This document shows positions 29,601 through 38,508 of a stretch of DNA of 64,000 nt, piece by piece (position 1 is the first letter of the stretch; each line of letters begins with the position of its first letter). Origin of the DNA: Streptomyces venezuelae (GTDB taxonomy: Bacteria; Actinomycetota; Actinomycetes; Streptomycetales; Streptomycetaceae); assembly GCF_008642355.1 (NCBI RefSeq), contig NZ_CP029193.1, positions 2,008,001 through 2,072,000 on the forward strand. Reading direction: 5' to 3'. The notes below the pieces were generated by a model. That model worked only from the letters and a program-made list of their open reading frames with translations, searched no databases and was not told the origin of the DNA. The position numbers were made by a program, and so were the translations under genes.

Positions 29601-29842
29601 ACGCGATCCGCCTGATCCAGGAGGCCCGCAAGAACAGCGGCCTGGACGTCGCGGACCGGATCGCCCTGCGCTGGACCTCGACGGACGAGGCGGTGTCCAC
29701 GGCCCTGGCCGAGCACGCCGGGCTGATCGCGGACGAGGTCCTCGCGACAGACTTCGCCGAAGGCGAGGCGGCGGACGACTCCTACGGAGCGCCGTTCACG
29801 GACGACTCCCTGAAGCTGACCTTCCGCCTCCGCAAGGCGTAA
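26693..29842 (+). CDS. ileS: Isoleucyl-tRNA synthetase
   Basis: 1049 residues, class I synthetase. The HIGH-type motif appears as PTANGMPGAHHIE (about residue 50), GWDCHGLPVE is the Ile/Val/Leu-specific segment, the editing domain follows (about 200-400), and the KMSKS-type loop is GRKMSKHLGN (about 598-607). The length and divergent HIGH/KMSKS forms fit the eukaryote-like IleRS2 class, which is often less sensitive to mupirocin; that is family knowledge, not seen here. The start is TTG at 26693, five bases after GGAGG, giving the N-terminus MNTPPQYRQ. It is regulated by the T-box upstream and ended by an 18-bp hairpin. Confidence 0.97.
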   Translation: MNTPPQYRQVPAQVDLPALEHAVLDFWREQKIFARSLEQSEGRPEWVFYEGPPTANGMPGAHHIEARVFKDVFPRFRTMRGYHVARKAGWDCHGLPVELAVEKELGFNGKKDIEAYGIAEFNAKCRESVTRHTDAFAELTTRMGYWVDLDDAYRTMNPEYVDSVWWSLKEIFNKDLLVQDHRVAPWCPRCGTGLSDHELAQGYETVVDPSVYVRFPLTSGPLAGEAALLVWTTTPWTLVSNTAVAAHPDVTYVVATDGQEKLVVAQPLVEKALGEGWETTGETFTGAEMERWNYQRPFELVEFPAPAHYVVNAEYVTTEDGTGLVHQSPAFGEDDLKVCRAYGLPVVNPVRPDGTFEEEVPLVGGVFFKKADEKLTADLDERGLLFKHIAYEHSYPHCWRCHTALLYYAQPSWYIRTTAIKDRLLQENEKTNWFPESVKHGRFGDWLTNNVDWALSRNRYWGTPLPIWRCEEDHLTCVGSRAELSDLTGTDQSGLDPHRPFIDAVTFPCPQEGCGTTATRVPEVIDAWYDSGSMPFAQWGYPHKNKELFESRYPAQFISEAIDQTRGWFYTLMAVGTLVFDKSSYENVVCLGHILAEDGRKMSKHLGNTLDPVPLMDQHGADAVRWFMAAGGSPWAARRVGHGTIQEVVRKTLLTYWNTVAFQALYARTSKWAPSEADPAPADRPLLDRWLLSELHALTDQVTQALESYDTQRAGKLLSVFVDNLSNWYVRRSRRRFWQGDKAALRTLHEVVETVTRLMAPLTPFISERVWQDLIVPVTPDAPESVHLSTWPEADLSAIDPDLSQQMVLVRRLVELGRATRAESGVKTRQPLSRALIAATGFDSLNPELHAQITEELNVSSLASLSEVGGSLVDTTAKANFRALGKRFGKGVQAVAKAVAEADAAALSLALREGTASVEVDGETVTLAPDEVIITETPREGWSVASESGATVALDLEITEELRRAGLARDAIRLIQEARKNSGLDVADRIALRWTSTDEAVSTALAEHAGLIADEVLATDFAEGEAADDSYGAPFTDDSLKLTFRLRKA

Positions 29843-29853
29843 GCACCCGCACG

Positions 29854-29896
29854 AAGGCCCGGTCCCGCCGATGATCTCGGCGGGACCGGGCCTTTT
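29854..29896 (+). terminator. Strong intrinsic terminator of ileS
   Basis: An 18-bp perfect stem (29854-29871 with 29877-29894), five-base loop and TTTT. It lies 12 bp after the ileS stop. Confidence 0.93.
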
Positions 29897-29926
29897 GCGC
29901 ATTCCGGCCCAGGGCGGGCGCACAAA

Positions 29927-29963
29927 AGGGCCGGGCCCCCAGAAACTCTGGGGGCCCGGCCCT
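29927..29963 (-). terminator. Strong intrinsic terminator of divIVA
   Basis: A perfect 17-bp stem (29927-29943 with 29947-29963), three-base loop, and TTTT on the minus-strand exit side. It ends the dcw-side transcript 36 bp after the divIVA stop. Confidence 0.93.
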
Positions 29964-29998
29964 GAACGCTGCCGACGCCTAGGGCGTGGTCACGCCCG

Positions 29999-31099
29999 TC
30001 AGTTGTCGTCCTCGTCGATGAGGAAGCCACGCATCGGCGACGGAGCCTGCTGCATCGGGGCGGGGCCCTGCGGCCGCACCGGCGCCATCGGCTGGGTCAT
30101 CGCGGGAGACATCTGCTGCTGGCCGCCGTAGGACGGGCCGCCGTTGGGCTGGTTGTTGCCGCCCATCGACTGGTTGCCGCCGTAGGACGGGGCACCCGCA
30201 CCGGCCGGAGCCATCGACGGCGCCGGGGACGGCGGCAGCGAGGCGGCGGCCGGAGTGCGCGGCGGGGCCAGCGAGTCGTCGGCCTGGGTCTCCAGCTGAC
30301 GCAGCTGCGACTCCAGGTACGACTTCAGACGCGTGCGGTACTCGCGCTCGAAGCCGCGCAGGTCCTCGACCTTGCGCTCCAGCGTGGCGCGAGCGGACTC
30401 CAGGGAGCCCATCGCGACGCGGTGCTTCTCCTGTGCGTCCCGCTCCAGGGCGTCGGCCTTGGCACGGGCGTCACGCTCGAGGCCTTCGGCGCGCGAACGG
30501 GCCTCGCCGACGATCTTGTTGGCCTCGGAACGGGCCTCCGCGATCGCCTGGTCCGCGGTCTGCTGCGCGAGGGAGAGCACACGGGCGGCGCTGTCGCCGC
30601 CGGGGCCCTGACCGGGCTGCGGCATCTGCGGGCCGTGACCGCCCATCGGACCGCCCATGGGGCCGCCCATCGGACCCTGGCCCATCGGGCCCGGACCCTG
30701 CGGGCCGCCCTGCGGACCGTGTCCACTGGGGCCTGCGGGCAGCTGCGGAGCGCCACCGGGCAGCTGCGGCGGGCCGCCCATGGGGCCACCCATCTGCTGC
30801 TGCGGCGGGACCGGCTGCGGACCCGATATTGCGGCGGGCACGGGGGCACCGGGACCGCGCTGGTCCTGGGGGCCGGGGCCGTCGGGGCCCTTGCGCATCC
30901 CGCCCTGCTGCTGGTTCTGCGCGGCGGCACGGGTGGCCGCGGCGAGCTTGGCACGCAGGTCCTCGTTCTCACGGAGGAGCCGCGTCAGTTCGGCTTCGAC
31001 CTCATCGAGGAAGGCATCGACCTCGTCCTCGTCATAGCCTTCTCGGAGGCGGACGGTCGTGAACTGTTTGTTCCGCACGTCCTCGGGGGTCAACGGCAT
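29999..31099 (-). CDS. divIVA: Polar growth / cell-curvature scaffold DivIVA
   Basis: 366 residues. The N-terminal membrane-curvature-binding motif (MPLTPEDVRNKQFTTVRLREGYDEDEVDAFLDEVEAEL) and a short first coiled coil (to about 60) are followed by a Pro/Gly/Gln/Met-rich linker (about 65-165). A long coiled coil (about 170-270, SAARVLSLAQQTADQAIAEARSEANKI...) precedes a second disordered region and an acidic end FLIDEDDN. In Streptomyces DivIVA marks hyphal tips and organises apical growth. GAGGTGA lies upstream of the ATG. It is the last gene of the dcw-linked block, 58 bp after yggT. Confidence 0.96.
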   Translation of the reverse strand: MPLTPEDVRNKQFTTVRLREGYDEDEVDAFLDEVEAELTRLLRENEDLRAKLAAATRAAAQNQQQGGMRKGPDGPGPQDQRGPGAPVPAAISGPQPVPPQQQMGGPMGGPPQLPGGAPQLPAGPSGHGPQGGPQGPGPMGQGPMGGPMGGPMGGHGPQMPQPGQGPGGDSAARVLSLAQQTADQAIAEARSEANKIVGEARSRAEGLERDARAKADALERDAQEKHRVAMGSLESARATLERKVEDLRGFEREYRTRLKSYLESQLRQLETQADDSLAPPRTPAAASLPPSPAPSMAPAGAGAPSYGGNQSMGGNNQPNGGPSYGGQQQMSPAMTQPMAPVRPQGPAPMQQAPSPMRGFLIDEDDN

Positions 31100-31157
31100 C
31101 TCTTCACCTCAACGTAGTCGTCGGCATTCGGCAAGACCGTATTAGACATCGCACTCA

Positions 31158-31442
31158 TCACAGCTGACTCACGATGTGGATCAGGATGTAGACGATGATC
31201 ATCAGTACGAAGAAGGACAGGTCGAGCGCCACGCCCCCGAGACGCAGCGGCGGAATGAACCGCCGCAGGAGCTTGAGCGGTGGATCAGTGACAGTGTAGG
31301 TGGCCTCCAGAACGACCACCATCGGCTTGCCGGGTTGCCATGAGCGGGCGAACTGGAAGACGTAGTCCATGACCAGCCGGAAGATCAGCACGATGAGGAA
31401 GCACATCAGCGCGATGTAAAGCACCTGCACGACCACGCTCAT
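31158..31442 (-). CDS. YggT-family membrane protein
   Basis: 94 residues with two hydrophobic helices (near 4-28 and 68-90) and the family middle segment TYTVTDPPLKLLRRFIPPLRLGGVALDLS. Its role is unknown, but the gene sits between sepF and divIVA in most Gram-positive bacteria, pointing to division or polar growth. Confidence 0.92.
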   Translation of the reverse strand: MSVVVQVLYIALMCFLIVLIFRLVMDYVFQFARSWQPGKPMVVVLEATYTVTDPPLKLLRRFIPPLRLGGVALDLSFFVLMIIVYILIHIVSQL

Positions 31443-31522
31443 GTTCGCGGTTCCCTCTCCCCTGTTACTCGTACTTCGTCGATCCGGTACTGCGGTTACG
31501 GCAACTACTGCATCACTGCGTC

Positions 31523-32158
31523 TCAGCTCTGGTTGAAGAACCCGCCCTCTGCGATGCGAGCCTTGTCCTCCGCCGTTACATCGACGTTAGCAGGCGACAA
31601 CAGGAACACCTTCTGCGTCACTCGTTCAATGCTGCCATGCAGGCCGAAGACCAAACCGGCCGCAAAGTCGACAAGTCGCTTCGCATCCGTGTCGTCCATC
31701 TCCGTCAGATTCATGATCACCGGAGTGCCTTCACGGAAGTGTTCCCCGATGGTACGGGCCTCGTTGTAGGTCCGGGGGTGCAATGTGGTGATGCGGTAGG
31801 GCTCCCGCTCGGACACGACCTTGGGCATGATCACCGGTGCGTTCTTCTCCAGGCTCTGGCGTTCAGGTGTGATGGATGCCACGGGGGCGATTCGTGCCGG
31901 ACGTCCGGATTCCGCGGCTGGCGAAGCGGAATGGGCCGCCGGCTCGCGCGGGGCGGGCGGCTGCACCACTCGCACCGATTCGTCCCTTTGTGACTGGTGG
32001 GACTGGTGCGACTGATGCGCTGGTTCGTGCCTCCTGCGGTCACGCTCCGGCTCCGGCTCGGGTTCGAACTCGTCATCGGGGTCGAACCCCGGACCGTCGT
32101 ACCCATCGTCCTCCACGAGGCCGAGGTAGACCGCCATCTTGCGCATCGCGCCGGCCAT
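31523..32158 (-). CDS. sepF: Cell division protein SepF
   Basis: 211 residues. An N-terminal amphipathic membrane-binding start ([17 protein letters not shown]) and an acidic, Pro/His/Gln-rich linker lead to the C-terminal SepF domain (about 115-205; [16 protein letters not shown] then [43 protein letters not shown]). It ties FtsZ polymers to the membrane, important here because Streptomyces lacks FtsA. The ATG at 32158 has GGAGG upstream. A 124-bp gap separates it from yggS, so it may have its own promoter. Confidence 0.95.
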   Translation of the reverse strand: MAGAMRKMAVYLGLVEDDGYDGPGFDPDDEFEPEPEPERDRRRHEPAHQSHQSHQSQRDESVRVVQPPAPREPAAHSASPAAESGRPARIAPVASITPERQSLEKNAPVIMPKVVSEREPYRITTLHPRTYNEARTIGEHFREGTPVIMNLTEMDDTDAKRLVDFAAGLVFGLHGSIERVTQKVFLLSPANVDVTAEDKARIAEGGFFNQS

Positions 32159-32282
32159 GCTCTGAGTCCTCCGCTCTGTGGTGGATCGGCTGTCGTCACC
32201 AACTGCTCGCGATCCACGAGGTATCCCCGCCCAACAGCGAGAATGACCATATTTTCTGCTGTGGTCCGACTTCTTGGCGACG

Positions 32283-33002
32283 TTACCCGAGCCCGGCTCG
32301 GACTCCGAGTACCGCCGTTCCGACGCGCACATGTGTCGCCCCGGCCGCAACAGCCTGTTCGAGGTCCGCACTCATCCCTGCCGACACCATGTTCGCAGCA
32401 GGATGAGCCGCGCGCATGAGGGTTGAGAATTCCATCAACCGCTCGAACGCCGCCTGTTGCCGGCCCGCGTACGGTCCGGTGAGCGGGGCGACGGTCATCA
32501 GACCGTCGAGCCGCAGCCCCGGCGCCCCCGCCACGAGACCGGCCAACTCTTCGATTCCGCCCGGCCCGACGCCCCCGCGCTCGCCCCGGCCGTTCTCCTC
32601 CGCGTCGAGCGCGACCTGGATCAGACAGCCGAGCTCGCGCTCCGCGCGCACCGCGGCCGTCGAGAGAGCTGTGACGAGCTTGGGACGATCGACGGACTGC
32701 ACCAGATCGGCATAACCGACCACGGAACGGACCTTATTGGTCTGCAACTGACCGACGAAGTGCCAGGTGAGAGGGAGGTCCGCGCACTCCGCCGCCTTCG
32801 GCGCCGCGTCCTGGTCGCGGTTCTCCGCGACGTGCCGCACACCGAGTTCGGACAGGATCCGCACATCGCTCGCCGGATAGGTCTTCGTGACCACGATCAG
32901 GGTCACTTCCTCGCGCTTGCGTCCGGCCGCGGCGCACGCCGCGGTGATGCGCTCCTCGACCTGCGCGAGATTCGCCGCGAGTTGGGTCTTCCGCTCCGTC
33001 AT
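32283..33002 (-). CDS. YggS-type PLP-binding protein (PLP homeostasis)
   Basis: 239 residues, a single-domain alanine-racemase-like barrel. The PLP lysine is in [15 protein letters not shown], and the phosphate-binding end [25 protein letters not shown] is present. Family members carry and balance pyridoxal phosphate rather than racemising alanine. It starts with ATG at 33002, six bases after pgeF. Confidence 0.94.
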   Translation of the reverse strand: MTERKTQLAANLAQVEERITAACAAAGRKREEVTLIVVTKTYPASDVRILSELGVRHVAENRDQDAAPKAAECADLPLTWHFVGQLQTNKVRSVVGYADLVQSVDRPKLVTALSTAAVRAERELGCLIQVALDAEENGRGERGGVGPGGIEELAGLVAGAPGLRLDGLMTVAPLTGPYAGRQQAAFERLMEFSTLMRAAHPAANMVSAGMSADLEQAVAAGATHVRVGTAVLGVRAGLG

Positions 33003-33008
33003 GCGCTA

Positions 33009-33740
33009 TCAGTCCAGCCAGACATAGCCCGCGAGACGACCGGTGGTCCGGTCGCGGCGGTACGAGAAATGGTCACCGGATTCCAGGGTGCACACCGGCG
33101 ACTGCGCCCGGTCGCACACCCCGAGCCGCACCAGCTGGGCGTGCACCCCGGCGGTCACGTCGACCGCGGGCGTGCCCCAACTCGTCTCGGCGTACGCCGC
33201 GGGCTCGATCGCGGCGGCGTCGGCGCGCATCGCCTCCGGCACTTCGTAACAGCGCCCGCAGACCGCGGGACCAGTGCGGGCGACGATGCGGCCGGGCTCC
33301 GCGCCGAGTCCCACCATGGCCTCGACGGCGGCGGGAACGACGCCCGCCAGCATGCCGGGACGGCCCGCGTGCGCCGCGGCCACCACCCCGGCGACCGGGT
33401 CGGCGAGCAGGACCGGCGTGCAGTCGGCGGTGAGGACGGCGAGGGCGAGGCCCCTGCGGGCGGTCACCACCGCGTCGACGGCCGGGATCTCGGCGTCGGG
33501 GCCCCAGGGCCCGTCGACCACCGCGACATCGCGGCCGTGCACCTGGTTCATCCAGACGACGCGGGCCGGGTCGAGGTCGAGGGCCTTGGCGGCGAGCGTG
33601 CGGTTGGTGCGCACGGCCTCGGGGTCGTCGCCGACCGCGCCGCCCAGGTTGAGCTCTTCGTACGGAACGGCGCTCACCCCGCCCCACCTGTCGGTGAAGG
33701 CGAAGTGCGCGCCGCTCACGGTGCTGTGCTTGCTTATCAC
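33009..33740 (-). CDS. pgeF: Peptidoglycan editing factor PgeF (multicopper polyphenol oxidase/laccase domain)
   Basis: 243 residues of the YfiH/YlmD family. Metal-binding signatures are [22 protein letters not shown] and [10 protein letters not shown]. The E. coli homologue removes L-Ser misincorporated into muropeptides, in keeping with the dcw location. The GTG start overlaps the ftsZ stop by four bases (GTGA), so its translation follows ftsZ. Confidence 0.93.
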   Translation of the reverse strand: MISKHSTVSGAHFAFTDRWGGVSAVPYEELNLGGAVGDDPEAVRTNRTLAAKALDLDPARVVWMNQVHGRDVAVVDGPWGPDAEIPAVDAVVTARRGLALAVLTADCTPVLLADPVAGVVAAAHAGRPGMLAGVVPAAVEAMVGLGAEPGRIVARTGPAVCGRCYEVPEAMRADAAAIEPAAYAETSWGTPAVDVTAGVHAQLVRLGVCDRAQSPVCTLESGDHFSYRRDRTTGRLAGYVWLD

Positions 33741-34966
33741 TTCAAGAAGTCCGGCACGTCCAGCTCTTCGGCCTGGCTGTCCTGGTAGGGACGGGCCGGC
33801 GGGACCTGCGGCGGGGCCACCGGCGCGGACGGGGTCTCGCTCACCGGGGCCGCCTCAGCGGGCTCCGGGGTGGCGGGCTCGTCGCGCGGGGTGACGGAGC
33901 CGAGTCCGCCGAAGGCCGGGCGGGACGATTCGGCAGGGCGGGCGGGCGTCGCGGGCTCTTCCCGCTTGGCCTGGCCGGACGATGCCGAGCCGAGGACGTT
34001 GTCACGCTTGGACGGTGGCTGTCCGCCGTCGAAGCCCGCCGCGATGACGGTGACCCTGACCTCGTCGCCGAGGGCGTCGTCGATGACGGCGCCGAAGATG
34101 ATGTTGGCCTCTGGGTGCGCTGCCTCGCTGACCAGCTGGGCCGCTTCGTTGATCTCGAAGAGACCGAGGTCCGAGCCGCCGGAGATGGAGAGCAGCACAC
34201 CGCGGGCGCCGTCGATGGACGCCTCCAGGAGCGGCGAGGAGATCGCCATCTCGGCCGCGGCCACCGCGCGGTCGTCGCCGCGGGCCGAGCCGATGCCCAT
34301 GAGCGCCGAACCGGCCTCGGACATGACCGACTTGACGTCGGCGAAGTCGAGGTTGATCAGGCCGGGCGTGGTGATGAGGTCGGTGATGCCCTGGACACCG
34401 GAGAGCAGGACCTGGTCCGCCGACTTGAAGGCGTCGAGGACGGAGACCTGGCGGTCCGAGATGGACAGGAGCCGGTCGTTGGGGATGACGATGAGGGTGT
34501 CGACCTCTTCGCGCAGCTCCGCGATGCCGTCCTCGGCCTGGTTGGCGCGGCGGCGGCCCTCGAAGGTGAAGGGCCGGGTGACCACGCCGATGGTGAGGGC
34601 GCCCAGCGAGCGTGCGATGTTGGCGACGACAGGTGCGCCGCCGGTGCCGGTGCCGCCGCCTTCGCCGGCGGTGACGAAGACCATGTCGGCCCCCTTGAGG
34701 ACCTCCTCGATCTCCTCGCGGTGGTCCTCTGCGGCCTTGCGGCCGACGGCCGGGTTGGCGCCGGCGCCGAGTCCGCGGGTGAGTTCACGGCCCACGTCGA
34801 GCTTGACGTCGGCGTCGCTCATCAACAGGGCTTGCGCGTCGGTGTTGATGGCGATGAACTCGACGCCCTTGAGACCGACCTCGATCATCCGGTTGATGGC
34901 ATTGACACCACCGCCGCCGACACCGATGACTTTGATGACTGCGAGGTAGTTCTGCGGTGCTGCCAC
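33737..34966 (-). CDS. ftsZ: Cell division GTPase FtsZ
   Basis: 409 residues. The N-terminal GTPase domain carries [16 protein letters not shown], the tubulin signature [10 protein letters not shown] (about residue 105) and the T7-loop aspartates in [28 protein letters not shown]-terminal domain, a Pro/Ala/Glu-rich linker (about 315-395) and the partner-binding tip LDVPDFLK follow. It builds the septal rings that cut aerial hyphae into spores. It starts with GTG at 34966, after a 275-bp region rich in candidate control sites. Confidence 0.98.
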   Translation of the reverse strand: MAAPQNYLAVIKVIGVGGGGVNAINRMIEVGLKGVEFIAINTDAQALLMSDADVKLDVGRELTRGLGAGANPAVGRKAAEDHREEIEEVLKGADMVFVTAGEGGGTGTGGAPVVANIARSLGALTIGVVTRPFTFEGRRRANQAEDGIAELREEVDTLIVIPNDRLLSISDRQVSVLDAFKSADQVLLSGVQGITDLITTPGLINLDFADVKSVMSEAGSALMGIGSARGDDRAVAAAEMAISSPLLEASIDGARGVLLSISGGSDLGLFEINEAAQLVSEAAHPEANIIFGAVIDDALGDEVRVTVIAAGFDGGQPPSKRDNVLGSASSGQAKREEPATPARPAESSRPAFGGLGSVTPRDEPATPEPAEAAPVSETPSAPVAPPQVPPARPYQDSQAEELDVPDFLK

Positions 34967-35241
34967 GTCGAAGGCCTCTCGCCTCGAGTTACGTGTCGCC
35001 GTTTCGCTCTGGCGCGATACGACGACTGATGCCGAATGGGACGGTCCGAACGCCGACCCGAACCCTAACGCTGAAGTTTAGGGTTACCAGTGTGTCTGTT
35101 CCTTGGACTCTTCCGAACAGGACACTAAGTCGACAAGTGGCGCACGTTCAACGAACACGCCGAACCTCCCGTTTTTCTTTTCACCCTATGTGATCAGCCG
35201 TAGCGCTGCCGAACCAGGGTGCTGGCCTGCGACGATACGCG
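34967..35241 (-). promoter_or_regulatory. ftsZ upstream region with inverted repeat and GACAC motifs
   Basis: The largest gap inside the dcw block. ftsZ in Streptomyces has several promoters here, used in vegetative and sporulating hyphae (established). Visible: a perfect 8-bp inverted repeat AACCCTAA-N9-TTAGGGTT (35061-35085), and three GACAC motifs, the sequence recognised by WhiA, at 35121-35125 (plus), 35092-35096 and 34993-34997 (minus). The block 35160-35190 is T-rich on the plus strand. Individual promoters could not be fixed by eye. Confidence 0.65.
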
Positions 35242-36033
35242 TCAACTGCCCGACGATGCGGGGGCGGTGGGGACGCTCACGTCGAAGTGCCGTGCCTTGG
35301 GCGCCGCTTTCATGAGCGCGGTGAGGGTAGTGGCCTTGGACCGCCCCTTCTCGCCGCTGCCCCAGTCGACGGTCCGTCCGCCCTTCAACTCCAGCGAGAT
35401 GGAGTCGTACGAACGGACCTTGATGTTCCGGGTATCGCGGGCGACCGCTTCGGGCAGGTCACCGGCGACCCGCACCGCCTCGCGCAGCAGCCGGTCGGTG
35501 CCGAAGCGGCGCAGGCTGGCCGCCGCGCTGTCCCGGTCCACCCTCAATTCGAGCTTCGGGACTCCCCCGGGCGCGCGTCCGACCGTGGCGAATCGCACTC
35601 CCTCGGCGTCCACTTCGACGAACTTTCCGCCCTTTTCGATGAGGAGAACCGGCTTGCGTTCCGTCACTTTGAGTCCGATTCCGTGCGGCCAGGAGCGGAC
35701 GACGTCAACCGAGTCAATTCGGGGCAATTTTGAGCGCAGCCGGTCCTCGATCGCATCCGTGTCGACCGAAATCAGTGGTTCCCCGACGGGGGCGTCGGCC
35801 GCCTCGCGGACTTCTTCGGGCGTCAGGACGCGGGTTCCCGACGTCTTCACGTCCTCGAGACGCAGCCACTGCGAACCGTAGAGCGCCCAGACCGCCCCGG
35901 TGCCGAACAGCACGGCGAGCACCGAAACGATGATCACAGTGCGCGAACGCGGCAGCCGGAGGCGGCGGGTGCGCTGCGGGCGGGGCGGGCCGGACTTCTT
36001 CTGCTGCCGTTCGGCGGTGGTCGGTCCGGCCAC
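35242..36033 (-). CDS. ftsQ: Cell division protein FtsQ/DivIB
   Basis: 263 residues: a basic cytoplasmic start, one membrane helix (about 33-53), a POTRA domain (WLRLEDVKTSGTRVLTPEEVREAADAPVGEPLISVD) and the FtsQ beta domain. It bridges FtsL and other divisome parts in the wall-synthesis complex. GTG at 36033 was chosen because AGGGG precedes it and the longer reading would add an improbable Arg-rich stretch. The murG stop is 14 bp away. Confidence 0.95.
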   Translation of the reverse strand: MAGPTTAERQQKKSGPPRPQRTRRLRLPRSRTVIIVSVLAVLFGTGAVWALYGSQWLRLEDVKTSGTRVLTPEEVREAADAPVGEPLISVDTDAIEDRLRSKLPRIDSVDVVRSWPHGIGLKVTERKPVLLIEKGGKFVEVDAEGVRFATVGRAPGGVPKLELRVDRDSAAASLRRFGTDRLLREAVRVAGDLPEAVARDTRNIKVRSYDSISLELKGGRTVDWGSGEKGRSKATTLTALMKAAPKARHFDVSVPTAPASSGS

Positions 36034-36047
36034 GGTCCCCTGCCTTC

Positions 36048-37142
36048 TCACGCGTTGCGGCGTGACGCAATCGCCTCGTACACCATGCCGACGAGCAGTT
36101 CGTCGGCGTCCCTGCGGCCGAACTCCGAGGCCGCGCGGGACATCTCGTACAGCCGGTGCGGGTCGGCGAGCACGGGCAGCACGTTGCCCTGGACCCACTC
36201 GGGCGTCAGTTCCGCGTCGTCGACCAGCAGTCCGCCGCCGGCCTTGACCACCGGCTGGGCGTTGAGCCGCTGTTCGCCGTTGCCGATCGGCAGCGGGACG
36301 TAGGCGGCGGGGAGCCCGACGGCGGAGAGTTCGGCCACGGTCATCGCGCCCGCGCGGCAGAGCATCATGTCGGCCGCGGCGTACGCGAGGTCCATCCGGT
36401 CCACGTACGGTACCGGGATGTAGGGGGGCATCCCCGGCATCTGGTGCACTTGCGGCAATTCGTTCTTCGGGCCGACCGCGTGCAGGATCTGGATGCCCGC
36501 GCGCTGGAGGACCGGAGCGACCTGCTGGACGACCTCGTTGAGCCGCCGGGCGCCCTGCGAGCCGCCGGAGACGAGCAGCGTCGGCAGGTTGGGGTCGAGG
36601 CCGAAGGCGGCGCGCGCCTCGGGACGGACCCGGGCCCGGTCCAGCGTCGCGATGGTGTGCCGCAACGGGATGCCGATGTATCGGGAGTTGCGCAGCTTGC
36701 TGTCAGGGGTGGCGACGGCCACCCCGTGCGCGTACCGCGAACCGATCTTGTTGGCGAGGCCGGGGCGCGCGTTGGCCTCGTGCACGACGATCGGTGTCCC
36801 GGTCCGCTTGGCCGCGAGGTAGCCGGGCAGGGCCACGTAGCCGCCGAAGCCGACGACGCAGTCCGCCTTGGTGCGCTCCAGGATCTGCTCGGCCGCCTTG
36901 ATGGTGCCGCGCAGCCGCCCCGGGACGGTGATCAGTTCAGGGGTGGGCTTGCGCGGCAGCGGTACGGCCGGGATCAGCGCGAGTTCGTAGCCCCGCTCGG
37001 GTACGAGTCGGGTCTCGAGTCCACGCTCCGTGCCCAGGGCCGTGATGCCCACGGTCGGGTCCTGCCTCCGCAGGGCGTCCGCGAGGGCGAGCGCGGGCTC
37101 GATGTGGCCGGCGGTCCCCCCACCGGCGAGTACGACATGCAC
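36048..37142 (-). CDS. murG: Lipid II synthase (MurG glycosyltransferase)
   Basis: 364 residues, GT-B fold. The N-terminal GGGTAGHIEPALALADAL loop, the lipid-facing GFGGYVALPGYLAA and the UDP-GlcNAc site (LLVSGGSQGARRLNEVV and CRAGAMTVAELSAVGLPAAYVPLP) are all present. It adds GlcNAc to lipid I on the inner membrane face. It starts with GTG at 37142, six bases after ftsW. Confidence 0.97.
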   Translation of the reverse strand: MHVVLAGGGTAGHIEPALALADALRRQDPTVGITALGTERGLETRLVPERGYELALIPAVPLPRKPTPELITVPGRLRGTIKAAEQILERTKADCVVGFGGYVALPGYLAAKRTGTPIVVHEANARPGLANKIGSRYAHGVAVATPDSKLRNSRYIGIPLRHTIATLDRARVRPEARAAFGLDPNLPTLLVSGGSQGARRLNEVVQQVAPVLQRAGIQILHAVGPKNELPQVHQMPGMPPYIPVPYVDRMDLAYAAADMMLCRAGAMTVAELSAVGLPAAYVPLPIGNGEQRLNAQPVVKAGGGLLVDDAELTPEWVQGNVLPVLADPHRLYEMSRAASEFGRRDADELLVGMVYEAIASRRNA

Positions 37143-37148
37143 CGAAAT

Positions 37149-38459
37149 TCACCGCTCTCCGGACGAACGCGCCTTGACGCGCCGTCGCATCGTGTTCCAT
37201 CTCACCCGAGGTTGCCGCATGGCCAGGGCCGCCTTCGCCGCCGGGTCCGATCGCGCGAAGGCGATGAGGAGTCCGATGGCGAACATGGTCGGCAGCAGGG
37301 CCGAACCCCCGTAGGAGAACAGCGGGAGCGGGACACCGGCGATCGGCAGCAGACCGAGCACCGCACCGACGTTGATCACGGCCTGCGCCGTGATCCAGGT
37401 GGTCACGCCTCCCGCGGCATACCGTACGAAGGGGTCCTCCGTGCGTCCGGCCACGCGGATACCCGCATAGCCTAGAGCCGCGAACAGGGCGAGCACCGAC
37501 AGTGTCCCTGCCAGGCCGAGTTCCTCCCCGGTGATGGCGAAGATGAAGTCGGTGTGCGGTTCCGGCAGTTGACCCCATTTTTCCACACTCGCGCCGAGTC
37601 CGGAACCGAAGAATCCGCCGGAGGCGAGGGCATAGATGCCGTGCACGGCCTGCCAGCACTGGTCGCCGGGGCCCGGATCCGTCGCGCCGATGCAGGCGAG
37701 CCTGGCCATGCGGTTGGGGCTGGTCTTGATGAGGATCACACCGAGGACCGCCGCGATGCTGAGCACCCCCGCGAAGAGCCGGGTGGGCGCTCCGGCCAGC
37801 CAGAGCAGTCCGAAGAGGATCGCGGTGAGAATGATCGCCGTGCCCATGTCGCCGCCGAGCATGATGAGTCCGAGCAGCATGAAGGCGACGGGGACGAGCG
37901 GCACGAGCATGTGCTTCCACTGGGCGAGGAGCCGCTTGTCGTGCTTGCGCGCGAGCAGGTCGGCGCCCCACAGGACCAGGGCGAGCTTGCCGAACTCACT
38001 GGGCTGGAGCTGGAACGGGCCGCCCAGGTAGATCCAGTTCTGGTTGCCGTTGACGCTGCGCCCTATCCCCGGGATCTGTACGAGGGCCATCAGGAAGACG
38101 GTCACCGCGAGGATCGGGTAGGCGAGCGCCCGGTGCAGTTTGATCGGCATCCGCATGGCGACCAGGAGCAGGATCGTGCCGAGCACGGCCGCCACGAACT
38201 GCTTGCGGAAGAAGTACGAGGCGGGCAGGTTGAGCTGCAGCGCCTGGATCATCGAGGCCGAGTAGACCATCACGAGGCCCAGGACGGTGATCAGCAGGCT
38301 GCTGCCGAAAATCAGGTAGTACGCCGTGAGCGGCCTGTCCCAGGCCTTGCGGACCCTGTTGTAGAGCCGCCTGGGCCCGCTCTCGCCCGGAGGCTGGGAG
38401 GCTCCTCTGGCGCGTACCGGAGCCGGTCGCCTCGCGACCCGCACGGAAGACCTGGCCAC
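37149..38459 (-). CDS. ftsW: Septal peptidoglycan glycosyltransferase FtsW (SEDS family)
   Basis: 436 residues with about ten membrane helices after a basic, Pro/Arg-rich 50-residue start. SEDS marks: VYSASMIQALQ, NGNQNWIYLGGPFQLQPSEFGKLALV, GGDMGTAIIL, HGIYALASGGFFGSGLGAS with the usual acidic catalytic region, HTDFIFAITGEELG and PLPLFSYGGSALL. It polymerises glycan strands with FtsI. GTG at 38459 is supported by GGGAGGGG five bases upstream. Confidence 0.97.
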   Translation of the reverse strand: MARSSVRVARRPAPVRARGASQPPGESGPRRLYNRVRKAWDRPLTAYYLIFGSSLLITVLGLVMVYSASMIQALQLNLPASYFFRKQFVAAVLGTILLLVAMRMPIKLHRALAYPILAVTVFLMALVQIPGIGRSVNGNQNWIYLGGPFQLQPSEFGKLALVLWGADLLARKHDKRLLAQWKHMLVPLVPVAFMLLGLIMLGGDMGTAIILTAILFGLLWLAGAPTRLFAGVLSIAAVLGVILIKTSPNRMARLACIGATDPGPGDQCWQAVHGIYALASGGFFGSGLGASVEKWGQLPEPHTDFIFAITGEELGLAGTLSVLALFAALGYAGIRVAGRTEDPFVRYAAGGVTTWITAQAVINVGAVLGLLPIAGVPLPLFSYGGSALLPTMFAIGLLIAFARSDPAAKAALAMRQPRVRWNTMRRRVKARSSGER

Positions 38460-38508
38460 GTTCCCCTCCCAAGGGTGTGCCCGGCGCCCCGCCGGGCGGA
38501 AAGCCCGG

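Noticed and set aside
35078..35100. BldD box upstream of ftsZ
   Set aside because: GTTACCAGTGTGT matches only parts of the BldD consensus, and the spacing between half sites is wrong.
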